The notes under the pieces were generated by a model. The model saw nothing but the letters and a program-made list of their open reading frames with translations, did not search any database and had not been told where the DNA came from. This document shows, in pieces, positions 1 to 9,099 of a stretch of DNA of 64,000 nucleotides (position 1 is its first letter; each line of letters begins with the position of its first letter). The position numbers and the translations under genes are program-made. The DNA comes from Shewanella woodyi ATCC 51908 (GTDB lineage Bacteria; Pseudomonadota; Gammaproteobacteria; Enterobacterales; Shewanellaceae), in contig NC_010506.1 of assembly GCF_000019525.1 (NCBI RefSeq), positions 3,906,001 to 3,970,000 of the forward strand, given 5' to 3'.

Positions 1-2038
1 CCAATGCAAAACCAAAAAACAGTAATAGGCTAGTAAACGCCACCGCAGGCATAACTGAAGTTAATGTTTTAGAGAGACCTTTGCCACAGTCTCTCTCATC
101 TACCTTTAGCAGTAGGTGAAGTGAGTCATCAATAATAATACCCAGCATCATTCCCATCACCACAGCACTACCCAAACTCAAACCACCTCCCAACCACTGC
201 CATAGTCCGAAAACCCAAATAAGTGGCAGTAAGTTCATCGCAAGAGCTAGCCCACCTAATTTGAAGGAGCTTTTAAGCAAAGTCACAATAAAAAGTAGAA
301 AAAGCAGAGCACAACCAAAGGAGTAGAGCATAGTTTTAGCATTAGACAGACTAAGGTGGGCAAAAATCATACTTTGACTTAACCCCTGCCCGATCGATAT
401 TTCACTGTCATTTTGAAGCTTCCATTCAGCTACCTTTTCCTCAAATGAGATAAGCTCAGCTGCTGTCATGGGGATCAAATCCACTGTCACCACAGAGGCG
501 CTGGCCTCAGCATTAATCAATCGCCTCGCTTGAGCATTGAGTTGCTTAGGCGCGCTGAGTACCTGACTTAAACGATTAGCTCCAAGGCCATAAAGCCTGA
601 TCCAATCGACAATGGAATGTACCTGCAGCACCTCCTCCTGCTTTCTTAAAAATCGGCTAAATTGGTTAACCCGGCTCACATAATCTTGCTGGGCAATTCC
701 AACACCATCAAAGGCTTTGTGAGCTTCTCTCTCTTCACTCGCAACCACATAATAGAGCTGGTTCACGCCATTAAAGTGCTGTTCCATCTTTAATTTTGAC
801 TGACTAAATAGGTTAGAACCGGGAAAATAGTTCATTGCATCATCGTCAAACTTAAGCGATGAAACACTATAAATAGCCAGTAAAGAGAGCAGTAATCCCG
901 AGCCTAAAAAAAGAGTTTTATAATGCCAACTGATGACCTGAAGACGTGCGAAAAATCCTCTGCTCACTTTTTGTGAACAGACCATGGGTTTAGCTCTTTT
1001 TGCTATGGGAAGGAGTATGGTTAGATTCACTAAAAAGTTAACCATCACAGCAAAAGCAACCAACTTACCAAAATCTTGGATAGGTGGAGATGGACTAAAT
1101 ACCAGTAGAAAGAAGCCCATTGCAGTAGTTAAAGCTCCCCAAAATAGTGGCTTAATATTGGTACTTAATGATTGCTGCAGCGCCTGCTGCTCATCGGCTC
1201 CTTCATCTAATGCATTACGCCAACCAAAATAGAGGTGAACAGCATATGCCACACATAAACTCACTATGACCACAGGTATAAATCCGCTAATTGCCGCTAA
1301 GATGAATCCTCCCCACCCAGCTACACCTAATGTCAGAAATATCGTTATCATAGATGAAGTGGCAATCCCTAAGAGCCACATCTTTTCCCTCACAACAAGT
1401 AGCAAAATCACACTAAACATGATTGCTAAGCCGGGAATAAACCACGATAAATCGTGTTTTAGCACAGAAGCATATTGCCAATTTAGGGCTAATGCTCCGG
1501 AATAATAAACTTGAAATAGCGGAGTGAAATGAGTATCAAATTGTTCGATATATCGATTAACAGATGAAACACTCTCTAAGAGTGCCTTGGTCCCTTTTAT
1601 CGCTTCGACGTTAAACGACACAGAGAGAATAATTGCTTTGGCATCAGGTGAAATGAAACCGATATTAACTGATTTCGCTTTATGAGAGAGGGCCAATGAC
1701 ATCGCTGACTCAAACTCATTTGGATTGTACCCATCTACCCTCTTAACGGCTGCTAGCTCACTCAATCCAGCCTTAAATCGAGAAATCGAGTCATCTTTTA
1801 AAGGAAACGTATTTTCAGGTTCAGCCTCTAACAACAAAATCAGTTCATCCTGTCTTGAGAACTCATGCTGAAAATCTTTAAATTCAGTGTAAAGAGGATC
1901 GTCTTTTGCAAAATAAGCGCTATAGTCAGCATCTAAAGCTAACCTGCTGACCCCTATTGAGGCGAGTAAACATAAGGCGGTCCAACATACCACGCTCACA
2001 TACTCAGTTTTTCGCGCCATTAAAATTGAAGCCAGCAA
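1..2038 (-). CDS. RND/MMPL-family exporter, 3' end beyond the window
   Basis: I translated this frame by hand; it stays open from 2038 to the left edge, about 679 codons. It encodes an inner-membrane protein with one N-terminal hydrophobic segment, a soluble periplasmic-type domain (about residues 35-230), a block of transmembrane segments (about 230-370), a second soluble domain, and the beginning of a second membrane block. This duplicated plan is that of the predicted RND-superfamily exporters (MMPL domain); the substrate is unknown. A TTG at 2038 is the likely start because an AGGAG lies 5 nt upstream; the ATG at 2020 has no ribosome site at a proper distance. Family members are near 770-800 residues, so roughly 100 residues are missing beyond the edge. 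Confidence 0.85.
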   Translation of the reverse strand, partial: MLASILMARKTEYVSVVCWTALCLLASIGVSRLALDADYSAYFAKDDPLYTEFKDFQHEFSRQDELILLLEAEPENTFPLKDDSISRFKAGLSELAAVKRVDGYNPNEFESAMSLALSHKAKSVNIGFISPDAKAIILSVSFNVEAIKGTKALLESVSSVNRYIEQFDTHFTPLFQVYYSGALALNWQYASVLKHDLSWFIPGLAIMFSVILLLVVREKMWLLGIATSSMITIFLTLGVAGWGGFILAAISGFIPVVIVSLCVAYAVHLYFGWRNALDEGADEQQALQQSLSTNIKPLFWGALTTAMGFFLLVFSPSPPIQDFGKLVAFAVMVNFLVNLTILLPIAKRAKPMVCSQKVSRGFFARLQVISWHYKTLFLGSGLLLSLLAIYSVSSLKFDDDAMNYFPGSNLFSQSKLKMEQHFNGVNQLYYVVASEEREAHKAFDGVGIAQQDYVSRVNQFSRFLRKQEEVLQVHSIVDWIRLYGLGANRLSQVLSAPKQLNAQARRLINAEASASVVTVDLIPMTAAELISFEEKVAEWKLQNDSEISIGQGLSQSMIFAHLSLSNAKTMLYSFGCALLFLLFIVTLLKSSFKLGGLALAMNLLPLIWVFGLWQWLGGGLSLGSAVVMGMMLGIIIDDSLHLLLKVDERDCGKGLSKTLTSVMPAVAFTSLLLFFGFAL

Positions 2039-2414
2039 GCGAACTCCTCTCCCTAAATTAAAAATTAGATTGATATAAAGAGTATTAGACCTCCCTAACC
2101 TCAATTAATATTCAAATTGGTACAAATTCAACGTCAAACGGCAATAGCATCTACAGCAAGTACCTTAAGCATAACGAAGAGATGAAAATCGCCACGTTAG
2201 AGCGAGTAAAATTTAAACCCCATCTCCTATTTTACGACCTCTATCTATATTTAAGCCTACTTTTGAGCGCTACTAGAATAAAAATTCATTGATAATCAGA
2301 TTGATAATTTATCTCCTTCACCAAAAATCCTCTGAAGTGTTTATCTGGCCTAGCTTGAATAAACCCGTTTTTAACACTAATTTTAATGGAGAGTATTTAC
2401 TTAATGGGCTAACC
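2039..2414. other. Intergenic region between divergent exporter and FIST genes
   Basis: This 376-bp AT-rich stretch must hold the promoters of the two divergent units. An in-frame extension of the FIST gene to 2289 is possible but has no ribosome site. I see no convincing operator, repeat or RNA gene. Confidence 0.5.
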
Positions 2415-3548
2415 ATGAAAACTTTTCAAACTCAATGGCATGATAATCACTGGGCTCAAAGCGATAAGATAGAAGATCTCGATAGCAAGCAGACACTTAT
2501 TCTTATTTTTGGAGAGATACACCTCCAACCTGATGCCATCGCAAAGATGAAAAGTTTATCTCCAAATGCCTGTATCACAGGTTGCTCCACGGCGGGAGAG
2601 ATCCAGGGAAGGCAAGTTAATGATGACAGCCTTATCGCCACGATTATTGCTTTTGAAAAAACCAATATCACCATGATAAGGGGAGTTGATAAACCAGATA
2701 TCAACTCAAAAGAGCTCGGCGTAAATCTAGCAAATCAACTGAATGAGACCGATAATCTCTGCCATGTATTAGTTTTAAGTGACGGTCTCGGCTTCAATGC
2801 CAGTCACCTCATAGAGGGGATGACAGATATACTCGGGTTAGATATACAAGTATCTGGTGGCTTAGCAGGGGATAGACATAATTTTGTCAAAACTCATCTG
2901 CTTTTTAATGACGAGGTCACCTCATCAGCGGTTATCGCTATCGGTTTCTATGGTGAGCAACTTGAGGTCAGCTGTGGCACTCGAGGGGGCTGGTGCTCAT
3001 TTGGCATTGAGCGGCGAGTGACACAAGCTGAAAACAACATGCTAGTAGAGCTCGACGATGAAAATGCACTCTCTATTTACAAAAGTTATCTCGGAGAGCT
3101 CGCAGAGCAGTTGCCAGCAAGCGGCTTAAGATTTCCACTGGAGATCAGTGAGCCCAATAAGATAACCAAGGTGGTTAGAACCCTGCTCGCTGTCGATGAG
3201 GAGACCGGCACCCTCACATTTGCAGGCAATATCCCCACAGGAGCAACCGCGCAGCTGATGCGCTCTAATGTCGAATCTTTAATCCAAGGTTCATTAGAGG
3301 CTGGAAAGATATGTCGTCATAACATCTCAAGCAGTCCGCAAGTTGCCATATTGATCAGTTGTGTGGGCAGAAAGTTGGTATTAAAGCAGCTTGTGGAGGA
3401 TGAGATAGAGGTCATTAGTGAAGAGTTAGGTGAACAAGCACTACTTTGCGGATTTTATTCTTACGGAGAAATAGCCCCCTATGATAGAGGTTGCCTAGCT
3501 GAACTCCACAATCAAACGATGACTATTACTGCCTTCGCGGAAATTTAA
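2415..3548 (+). CDS. FIST-domain sensory protein
   Basis: The 377-residue product has the FIST_N plus FIST_C arrangement of proteins thought to sense small ligands, possibly amino acids, in signal transduction. Visible landmarks are the GCSTAGEI segment near residue 58 and the SGGLAGDR segment near residue 150, both typical of the family. There is no signal peptide or membrane segment, so it is probably cytoplasmic. I chose the ATG at 2415 because family similarity begins there; the frame is open back to 2289 but the extra residues look non-coding. The stop lies 3 nt before a diguanylate cyclase gene, so the two are almost certainly co-transcribed and probably act together. Ligand specificity cannot be read from the sequence. 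Confidence 0.9.
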   Translation: MKTFQTQWHDNHWAQSDKIEDLDSKQTLILIFGEIHLQPDAIAKMKSLSPNACITGCSTAGEIQGRQVNDDSLIATIIAFEKTNITMIRGVDKPDINSKELGVNLANQLNETDNLCHVLVLSDGLGFNASHLIEGMTDILGLDIQVSGGLAGDRHNFVKTHLLFNDEVTSSAVIAIGFYGEQLEVSCGTRGGWCSFGIERRVTQAENNMLVELDDENALSIYKSYLGELAEQLPASGLRFPLEISEPNKITKVVRTLLAVDEETGTLTFAGNIPTGATAQLMRSNVESLIQGSLEAGKICRHNISSSPQVAILISCVGRKLVLKQLVEDEIEVISEELGEQALLCGFYSYGEIAPYDRGCLAELHNQTMTITAFAEI

Positions 3549-3551
3549 TCT

Positions 3552-5000
3552 ATGCATAGGATGCTTAAACGACAACTTAAAAAAGCCTATCCAAAGGGAG
3601 CACCTGATAACATTGAGTTCGAGCAATTTGTAAAACTCATCGATCAAGCCTACTTCTCCATGAGTGAGGAGCTTAGCATCACAGAGCGCTCCTTAGATTT
3701 AAGCTGTGAAGAGTTAAAACAGCGTAACGACACCTTAAGTGGCATACTTGATGCTCTACCAGACATGAGTATGTGGTTAGATCAAGAGGGGGTTATCCGC
3801 GATATACGCGTAGGCGAATTTAATCCGCCTCTGGTAAGTAAAGAGGATGAGCATTCCTCAATCTCCAGCCTCCACTTTTTCAAAAACTCAATCCCTCTAC
3901 AGCACTTTCTCATCGACTATAAACAGATCGGTAGCAAGAGCGGAGAACTCGAGCTTAGCTGTGACAGTTTTACCTATCATGTAGAAGCAAAACTCACCTC
4001 TGTCAGTAAACAACGATGGCTTTTAGTTATTAGAGATATCTCGTTAAGACGTAAACTAATTGAGATGCAAACTGAAAGAATGGACCAGATTAAGCGGACC
4101 CAAAAGCAGCTTCAAGGTCTTATAAATGCTGCACCAACGGGGATTTTAATCACAGATGAAAGTAAAAAGTTAGTCATGGTGAATGAATTTATCTGCCAAA
4201 AGCTCTCCCTCACTACTGATGAATTATTAGGAAGAAACCCATTAACTTTTATCGCTAAAAAATACCGATTGGAATACCTCAGTGAGATACAAAAACATAT
4301 CAGCTACGACGACACAATATTAGACTCACGCATGGATCTCACCATGACCCTGCCCAGTAATGAGACAATAAAGGTTGAAATGGCTTTTAGTACTCTGATT
4401 TTTGAAAAGAAAAAACTGGTGATTACGGCCATTACCGATATTACAGAACGCAAGCGTCTAGAGACTCAACTTAGAATTCTCGCATCAACAGATCCCTTAA
4501 CTGGCGCATACAACCGACGCTGCTTCAATGAGCTGTCTCAAAAATCCATGTCATCTACCGAGCGTCAAGAGCAAGAGTTCACAATACTCTTAATTGACTT
4601 AGATTTTTTTAAAAGTATCAATGATAAATTTGGTCACGCTGCTGGTGACGATGTATTAATCGAGACAGTAAAAGCCATCAACACCTGCATACGTGAATCA
4701 GATATCTTGGGACGTTATGGCGGTGAAGAGTTTGTGGTTGCACTACCAAATTCAGATAATAAAAAAGCCAGAGAGGTCGCCAACAGAATACGCCTATGCA
4801 TTGAAAATATGGTGGTCAAAACCCAAGGACATGACATCAAACTCACTGCAAGCATTGGCTTAGCGACATCAAGTGGAGGCCACCAGCTTGAAAAGCAGAT
4901 CAACCAAGCCGATACCTATCTCTATTACGCCAAAGATAATGGCCGTAACCAAGTTGTCGATCATAAAATTTACCATGCTAACAGTAAGCTCTGCCGTTAA
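3552..5000 (+). CDS. PAS-PAS-GGDEF diguanylate cyclase
   Basis: The 482-residue cytoplasmic protein begins with a predicted coiled region (about 35-65). Two PAS-like domains follow (about 60-170 and 185-300), the second ending in the DITERKRLE linker, then a GGDEF domain (about 305-470). The active-site motif is GGEEF at 390-394, the metal-binding LIDLD lies at 347-351, and an RESD inhibitory I-site sits at 381-384, exactly five residues before GGEEF. The enzyme should therefore make cyclic di-GMP with product inhibition. It starts 3 nt after the FIST gene. The inference is that FIST gives the input, alone or with the PAS domains, and this protein gives the output. Confidence 0.93.
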   Translation: MHRMLKRQLKKAYPKGAPDNIEFEQFVKLIDQAYFSMSEELSITERSLDLSCEELKQRNDTLSGILDALPDMSMWLDQEGVIRDIRVGEFNPPLVSKEDEHSSISSLHFFKNSIPLQHFLIDYKQIGSKSGELELSCDSFTYHVEAKLTSVSKQRWLLVIRDISLRRKLIEMQTERMDQIKRTQKQLQGLINAAPTGILITDESKKLVMVNEFICQKLSLTTDELLGRNPLTFIAKKYRLEYLSEIQKHISYDDTILDSRMDLTMTLPSNETIKVEMAFSTLIFEKKKLVITAITDITERKRLETQLRILASTDPLTGAYNRRCFNELSQKSMSSTERQEQEFTILLIDLDFFKSINDKFGHAAGDDVLIETVKAINTCIRESDILGRYGGEEFVVALPNSDNKKAREVANRIRLCIENMVVKTQGHDIKLTASIGLATSSGGHQLEKQINQADTYLYYAKDNGRNQVVDHKIYHANSKLCR

Positions 5001-5123
5001 ATCAATAAGCAATCCAGCCCACTGATTAACCAGTTGATTCACTTTACTCACAAACTGTTTGTCTAATCGATATCATTAGGTAACTATGGATAATCTATGT
5101 AAGTGCAGCGGGTAAGAGATAAC

Positions 5124-5879
5124 ATGGCAAGTAAATATTATGTGGTTTGGGTGGGAAGAACCCCTGGTATCTATACCAGCTGGGATGAAGCTAAAAAGCA
5201 GGTCGACAAATACCCTAAAGCCAAATACAAATCATATAAGAGTAAAACCGAAGCTGAAACGGCTTATGCTAAAGGCTCGACTCAGGTCTCTTACAGCAAA
5301 AAAAGCACAAGTTCAGCTCAGACTCCAGCCTCCCTATCTAACCCTGCAGATGATACTCAATATAACGTCGAAATCTTCACCGACGGCGGTTGTGAGCCTA
5401 ATCCAGGAAAAGCCGGCTCCGGCGTTGCCGTGTATCGTGAAGGGGTATTGGCTGAGCTATGGTATGGGCTGTATAACAGCTTTGGCACCAATAACTCCGC
5501 CGAGTTAAATGCCCTACACCAGGCGCTACTGATGGCAAAACAGGCACTCATTGAGAATAAAACCGTGCACATTCGCAGTGATTCCCAATACTCAATAAAC
5601 TGCATCACCAACTGGGCATACGGCTGGAAACAGAAAGGCTGGAAACGAAAAGTCGCTGGTGACATAAAAAATCTGGACATCATTCAAGCCGCACACGCTC
5701 TGTATGATGAGATAAAAGATCAACTTAAAATCTCTCATGTGGCCGCTCACATAGGCATAGAGGGCAATGAATTGGCTGACAGAATGTCAATCTACGCGAT
5801 AGATCAACAAGATAGTAAATTTTGCCGCTACCCAGAGCCCATCGAACTATCGGCAATATTGAGCCTAAGAGCAGGTTAG
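5124..5879 (+). CDS. Ribonuclease HI with N-terminal viroplasmin domain
   Basis: The product (251 residues) joins an N-terminal caulimovirus-viroplasmin RNA/DNA-hybrid-binding domain (residues 4-50, KYYVVWVGRTPGIY region) to a C-terminal RNase H domain (about 78-230) through a Ser/Thr/Lys-rich linker. The four acidic active-site residues are present: D87 in FTDGG, E127 in NNSAELN, D153 in RSDSQ and D219 in NELADR, with H209 in the usual place. It should cut the RNA strand of RNA:DNA hybrids. I start at ATG 5124, six bases after an AAGAG; the GTG at 5103 lacks a ribosome site. It may act beside a main rnhA elsewhere in the genome. Confidence 0.93.
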   Translation: MASKYYVVWVGRTPGIYTSWDEAKKQVDKYPKAKYKSYKSKTEAETAYAKGSTQVSYSKKSTSSAQTPASLSNPADDTQYNVEIFTDGGCEPNPGKAGSGVAVYREGVLAELWYGLYNSFGTNNSAELNALHQALLMAKQALIENKTVHIRSDSQYSINCITNWAYGWKQKGWKRKVAGDIKNLDIIQAAHALYDEIKDQLKISHVAAHIGIEGNELADRMSIYAIDQQDSKFCRYPEPIELSAILSLRAG

Positions 5880-6028
5880 TCCCAATCAATATAAACAATG
5901 TTCCCTCAAGCACTAAACAATCTTTAGTGCTTTATCCTGATTAGCATTATTTCCTTCATTTCCTCACATTCTCTTCTAAATTTAATTGAACAACAGCTTA
6001 ATAATGGTGGCAATAGCCGAATCTATGC
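5880..6028. other. Spacer before the inverted-repeat element
   Basis: The segment contains a short dyad (ACTAAACAATCTTTAGTG, 5911-5928) just after the RNase HI gene that could act as a weak terminator. The rest is AT-rich without recognisable features. The gene-free stretch continues through the element at 6029-6493. Confidence 0.4.
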
Positions 6029-6493
6029 TATACCCAAGCTACCTCAAGATGCTCGTTTCAGAGCTCCCGTAGGATAGCTGAACAAGGCAGTGATTGAGGG
6101 TAATGGTTATTCCCTTGCTGATATCACTAACGTAGTGCAGCGATTCTACGGGAACTCCCGAAGGGCAAGGCGAAAAGCAACATTTTTCTGTGTTATGAAA
6201 TGATTGAATTACGACTGCATGGTCTATTTTGTTCCATACAAAATAAGACATTTCTTCCTTTCCATGGAAGTCAGATGCAGAAGGTAGGGCGAAGCACGAC
6301 TGAATGGATTCAGGAGGTAGAGTAACGCAGGAGCTGTTACCGAGGATGCCAGAGCCGAGAATAACTAGTCCTACTATTTCTTGAAGACCGCCATGGATGG
6401 CGGGAATGTCGATAATGCAGGAGCAATTAACGACCTTGAACTCTGTCACTTCTCGACATGCTGAATCCTGCATCTTGAAGTTGTTTGGGTATA
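6029..6493. mobile_element. 465-bp MITE-like element, family A, with 24-bp terminal inverted repeats
   Basis: The left end (6029-6052, starting TATACCCAAGCTACCTC) and the reverse complement of the right end (6470-6493, starting TATACCCAAACAACTTC) agree at 21 of 24 positions. The interior has no credible gene; the minus-strand frame across it looks like chance. A TA dinucleotide flanks both ends and could be the target duplication. Inside, 6383-6440 holds a module related to part of the family B copy at 33336-33650. Together these traits point to a non-autonomous element moved by a transposase encoded elsewhere. No transposase is present in the window. Confidence 0.75.
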
Positions 6494-6527
6494 TACCTAT
6501 GAAACAGCCTATGAGACAATCCGCGCC

Positions 6528-6923
6528 ATGAAAGTATATGCACACGTCCATAAAGCGCCCATTCGTGTTTTTCGCATCAGTAAGCGACGTTTTTGGCTGC
6601 GTTTAAAACGTGATCTGCTTATTCTTAAGGAAGCCCTATCTCAAGAGAAGCAGGAGACCAAAGAGATGTTGGTCACCTATAAACGCTACACTAGAAAACA
6701 GGCAAGCAGTGAAGAGCTACGTGAAGCGAATAAGCAGTTTGGCGATCTTTTAAAAGGGTTAGGGTTAGGAATGTTTGCCGTGTTGCCTTTTGCGCCAATC
6801 ACAATCCCCCTTGTTGTCAAATTGGGCAAAGTAGTTGGTGTAGATGTGCTACCCAGCTCCTTTAATAATATGGGTGAAAAGATGAGACAACGAAAAGCGG
6901 CCAATGATGACAAAAGTCAGTAG
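6528..6923 (+). CDS. LETM1-like domain protein
   Basis: The 131-residue product has a basic N-terminus, a helical Lys/Glu-rich region (about 25-60) and a segment with the pattern of the LETM1-like ribosome-binding domain. That segment reads EELREANKQFGDLLKGLG, then a hydrophobic PFAPITIPLVVKLGK stretch and DVLPSSF. Bacterial LETM1-like proteins are poorly characterised, so function is open. No ribosome site precedes ATG 6528, and the reading frame stays open upstream into the end of the family A element, which ends 34 bp before this ATG. The original 5' end may thus have been replaced by the insertion. The C-terminal half is well supported and the exact start is not. Confidence 0.7.
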   Translation: MKVYAHVHKAPIRVFRISKRRFWLRLKRDLLILKEALSQEKQETKEMLVTYKRYTRKQASSEELREANKQFGDLLKGLGLGMFAVLPFAPITIPLVVKLGKVVGVDVLPSSFNNMGEKMRQRKAANDDKSQ

Positions 6924-7030
6924 TCCAGAGTCAGTCAACAAGCCCCCACACTTTCACCTAGATTCAATCCTTGTTACCCTAGTGTATTCCCTCTCAAATA
7001 ACGATAATTAGCAGCGAGAACCAGCCTCAC

Positions 7031-8392
7031 ATGACCAATTTATTGATTTCAGGTGCTTCAGGTACCCCACTCTCTATTCTCCATACAGATTCTTTCGACG
7101 CCTGGTTAACAGAGCAAACTCAGCAAACCAAAAACTGGTTATCTACAACACAATTTAGCGGTAAAGGGATGAGCCTTATTCCCGATGCTAATGGTGAACT
7201 CTCGCAGGTGATTTTTGTCAGCAGCGAACCCGAGTCCTACTGGGTATGTGGCGATCTAGTCAATCAACTTCCCGCTGGCCAATACCAGCTAAAAGCAAGT
7301 GAAGAGCAACTGAAAGTGGCTGCATTCAGCTGGGGTCTAGGTGCTTATAAGTTTGACCGTTACAAGAAAAATGAAAAAACTTACCCAACACTTGTGATTA
7401 ATAATCAACAGATAGTTGAGCAAGCACAGAAATTAGTTCGCTCAGTTTCTATCGTCAGAGATCTCGTCAATACACCAGCAGCCGATATGATGCCGCAGCA
7501 CTTAGGTGACACCATGGAAGCCTTGGCCACTGAGTTTGGGGCTAAAGTAAGCCAGATAGTCGGTGATGATCTTCTTAAACAGAACTACCCCACTATCCAT
7601 ATGGTTGGCCGCGCAAGTGAGAACCTACCGCGTCTTATCGATCTTACATGGGGTGATGAGTCCGCGCCGCAAGTGACTCTAGTCGGTAAAGGAGTCTGTT
7701 TCGACTCTGGTGGACTCGATCTAAAGCCTGGCGCTGGTATGCGCTTAATGAAGAAAGATATGGGAGGTGCAGCCCATGTGATAGGTCTAGCACATCAGAT
7801 CATGGCCAGTAACTTGCCGATCCGTTTACGTGTACTTGTACCTGCCGTTGAGAACGCCGTATCAGCTAATGCCTTCCGTCCAGGCGATGTTATCACTACC
7901 CGTAAAGGGATCACCGTTGAGATTGATAACACTGATGCCGAAGGCCGTTTAGTACTGTGTGACGCCCTTGCAGAAGCTAACAATGACAATCCTGATTTAG
8001 TTATCGATTTTGCCACCTTAACAGGTGCTATGCGGATCGCATTGGGCACCGAACTGCCTGGCTTTTTCAGTAACGATGATACCTTGGCTGCCGAGATGAC
8101 AGTCTCAGGGCTCAAGGTTGAAGACCCAATCTGGCGCATGCCACTACACAAACCTTATATGGAGCTCACAGGCAGCGATATTGCCGATCTAGCAAACTGT
8201 GGCAAAACCCCTTTTGGAGGAGCCATTACAGCGGCGCTTTATCTAGAAGCCTTTGTTGAGAAGGAGATAAGCTGGGCACATTTCGACGTCATGGCTTGGA
8301 ATAACCGTAAACTGCCAGGTCGTCCTGTCGGCGGTGAAGCCTTCGGTATTCGCGCAGTATTCGATTACCTAGAAACTCGCTTCAAGAAATGA
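7031..8392 (+). CDS. M17 leucyl aminopeptidase family protein
   Basis: The product (453 residues) is a cytosolic two-zinc aminopeptidase of family M17. It has a small N-terminal domain (about 1-145) and a catalytic C-terminal domain. The family signature NTDAEGRL is at 300-307, with K220 and D225 in GKGVCFDSGG and the metal-ligand region KKDMGGAA at 241-248. These supply the usual Lys, Asp and Glu ligands, so the enzyme should be active in peptide turnover. It is somewhat shorter than PepA (about 500 residues) and closer to the second, PepB-like class found in marine gammaproteobacteria. It appears monocistronic, followed by a hairpin at 8409-8435. Confidence 0.93.
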   Translation: MTNLLISGASGTPLSILHTDSFDAWLTEQTQQTKNWLSTTQFSGKGMSLIPDANGELSQVIFVSSEPESYWVCGDLVNQLPAGQYQLKASEEQLKVAAFSWGLGAYKFDRYKKNEKTYPTLVINNQQIVEQAQKLVRSVSIVRDLVNTPAADMMPQHLGDTMEALATEFGAKVSQIVGDDLLKQNYPTIHMVGRASENLPRLIDLTWGDESAPQVTLVGKGVCFDSGGLDLKPGAGMRLMKKDMGGAAHVIGLAHQIMASNLPIRLRVLVPAVENAVSANAFRPGDVITTRKGITVEIDNTDAEGRLVLCDALAEANNDNPDLVIDFATLTGAMRIALGTELPGFFSNDDTLAAEMTVSGLKVEDPIWRMPLHKPYMELTGSDIADLANCGKTPFGGAITAALYLEAFVEKEISWAHFDVMAWNNRKLPGRPVGGEAFGIRAVFDYLETRFKK

Positions 8393-8408
8393 TCCCTCAA
8401 TGATTACT

Positions 8409-8435
8409 GGAGTAAGGCATATTTAACCTTACTCC
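8409..8435 (+). terminator. Hairpin after the M17 aminopeptidase gene
   Basis: A perfect 9-bp stem (GGAGTAAGG / CCTTACTCC) with a 9-nt loop lies 17 nt after the stop codon. It lacks a proper T tract, so it is a weak or factor-assisted terminator candidate. Confidence 0.5.
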
Positions 8436-8573
8436 GCCTTCAATATGTAGTAAACAAACACCAAAATATTATTTACCCGCCATTTATTTTGTAATTCATC
8501 ACATTTTTAGTTCGATAAACACACAAACCGTAGTAAAGTTAGATTAATTCCTTTTAATCTGATCTATTTTTCG

Positions 8574-8752
8574 TATAATCCTTTTCCGGCTCTAACCTCA
8601 GGTTCTATGCTGGCTGTTACAAGGAGAAGTGATCGACCCACGGAGCTGGACCGGCAACACTAAGTTTTAGGGGTTCCACCCCTGTATTAATGGCCGGACA
8701 ACTCAAATCGCTCGACTAAGCTCACTAACTTAGCCGACGTCAAATGTCGCTT
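8574..8752 (+). ncRNA. Unassigned structured leader or small RNA upstream of nupC
   Basis: A good -10 box (TATAAT, 8574-8579) is followed by a GC-richer, stem-rich stretch in an otherwise AT-rich gap. Visible helices are CCGGC/GCTGG closing AACC-TCA-GGTT (8586-8615), CCGGC/GCCGG (8651-8655 with 8692-8696) enclosing AGGGGT/ACCCCT (8669-8684), CTAAG/CTTAG (8716-8733), and CGAC/GTCG (8735-8749) followed by CTTTATT. The segment GGCCGG could pair with either of two upstream CCGGC segments, which gives mutually exclusive folds. I could not match it to a known riboswitch or sRNA family. It could be a regulated leader, a free sRNA ending near 8752, or a chance fold. Confidence 0.4.
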
Positions 8753-8814
8753 TATTCAAAGCACCTTCCTAATCCCATAATGCAGTTTAAGAACACCTAC
8801 AACTTGCACTTTTA

Positions 8815-9079
8815 ATACCAATTATTATAAAGATTTGATCGCTCAGCGAGAATTTAGCGGTGCTGAGGCAAGGCAACGAGTGAAGAGCATAGTTGTTCTA
8901 CGGTTAAGCTCGTTAACACAGCATCAGCATCGCAAAAACTCGCCTAAAAGGAGTGTTTTTGGCTGCCTACTTCTGCGTTGAATGAACTCACAAGGGAATA
9001 ACCATTCTGTCATCCATTCGCCTTGAATTAGTTTGCAAAAAAAACTCTGAGTAGATCAAATTCTTATACTAATTGGTAT
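8815..9079. mobile_element. 265-bp MITE-like element, family B, copy 1
   Basis: Terminal inverted repeats of 26 bp lie at 8815-8840 (ATACCAATTATTATAAAG...) and 9054-9079 (...TTATACTAATTGGTAT), matching at 23 of 26 positions. The interior is highly similar to the element at 33336-33650 except for a 49-bp segment present only there. There is no gene inside. It ends 20 bp before the nupC start codon, so any nupC message from the upstream promoter crosses it. Confidence 0.8.
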
Positions 9080-9099
9080 AACTTAATTTGGGAAATATA

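Noticed and set aside
984..1505. Two plus-strand open frames of 82 and 79 codons
   Set aside because: They lie antisense to the long exporter frame, whose translation shows clear transmembrane and MMPL-like pattern.
6039..6551. 170-codon minus-strand frame across the family A element
   Set aside because: It spans both terminal repeats, lacks a ribosome site and has no domain-like pattern; it is a by-product of the element.
8586..8752. Assignment of the nupC leader to a purine, ZTP, guanidine, 6S or CsrB class
   Set aside because: Core motifs of those RNAs were not found; it is left unassigned.
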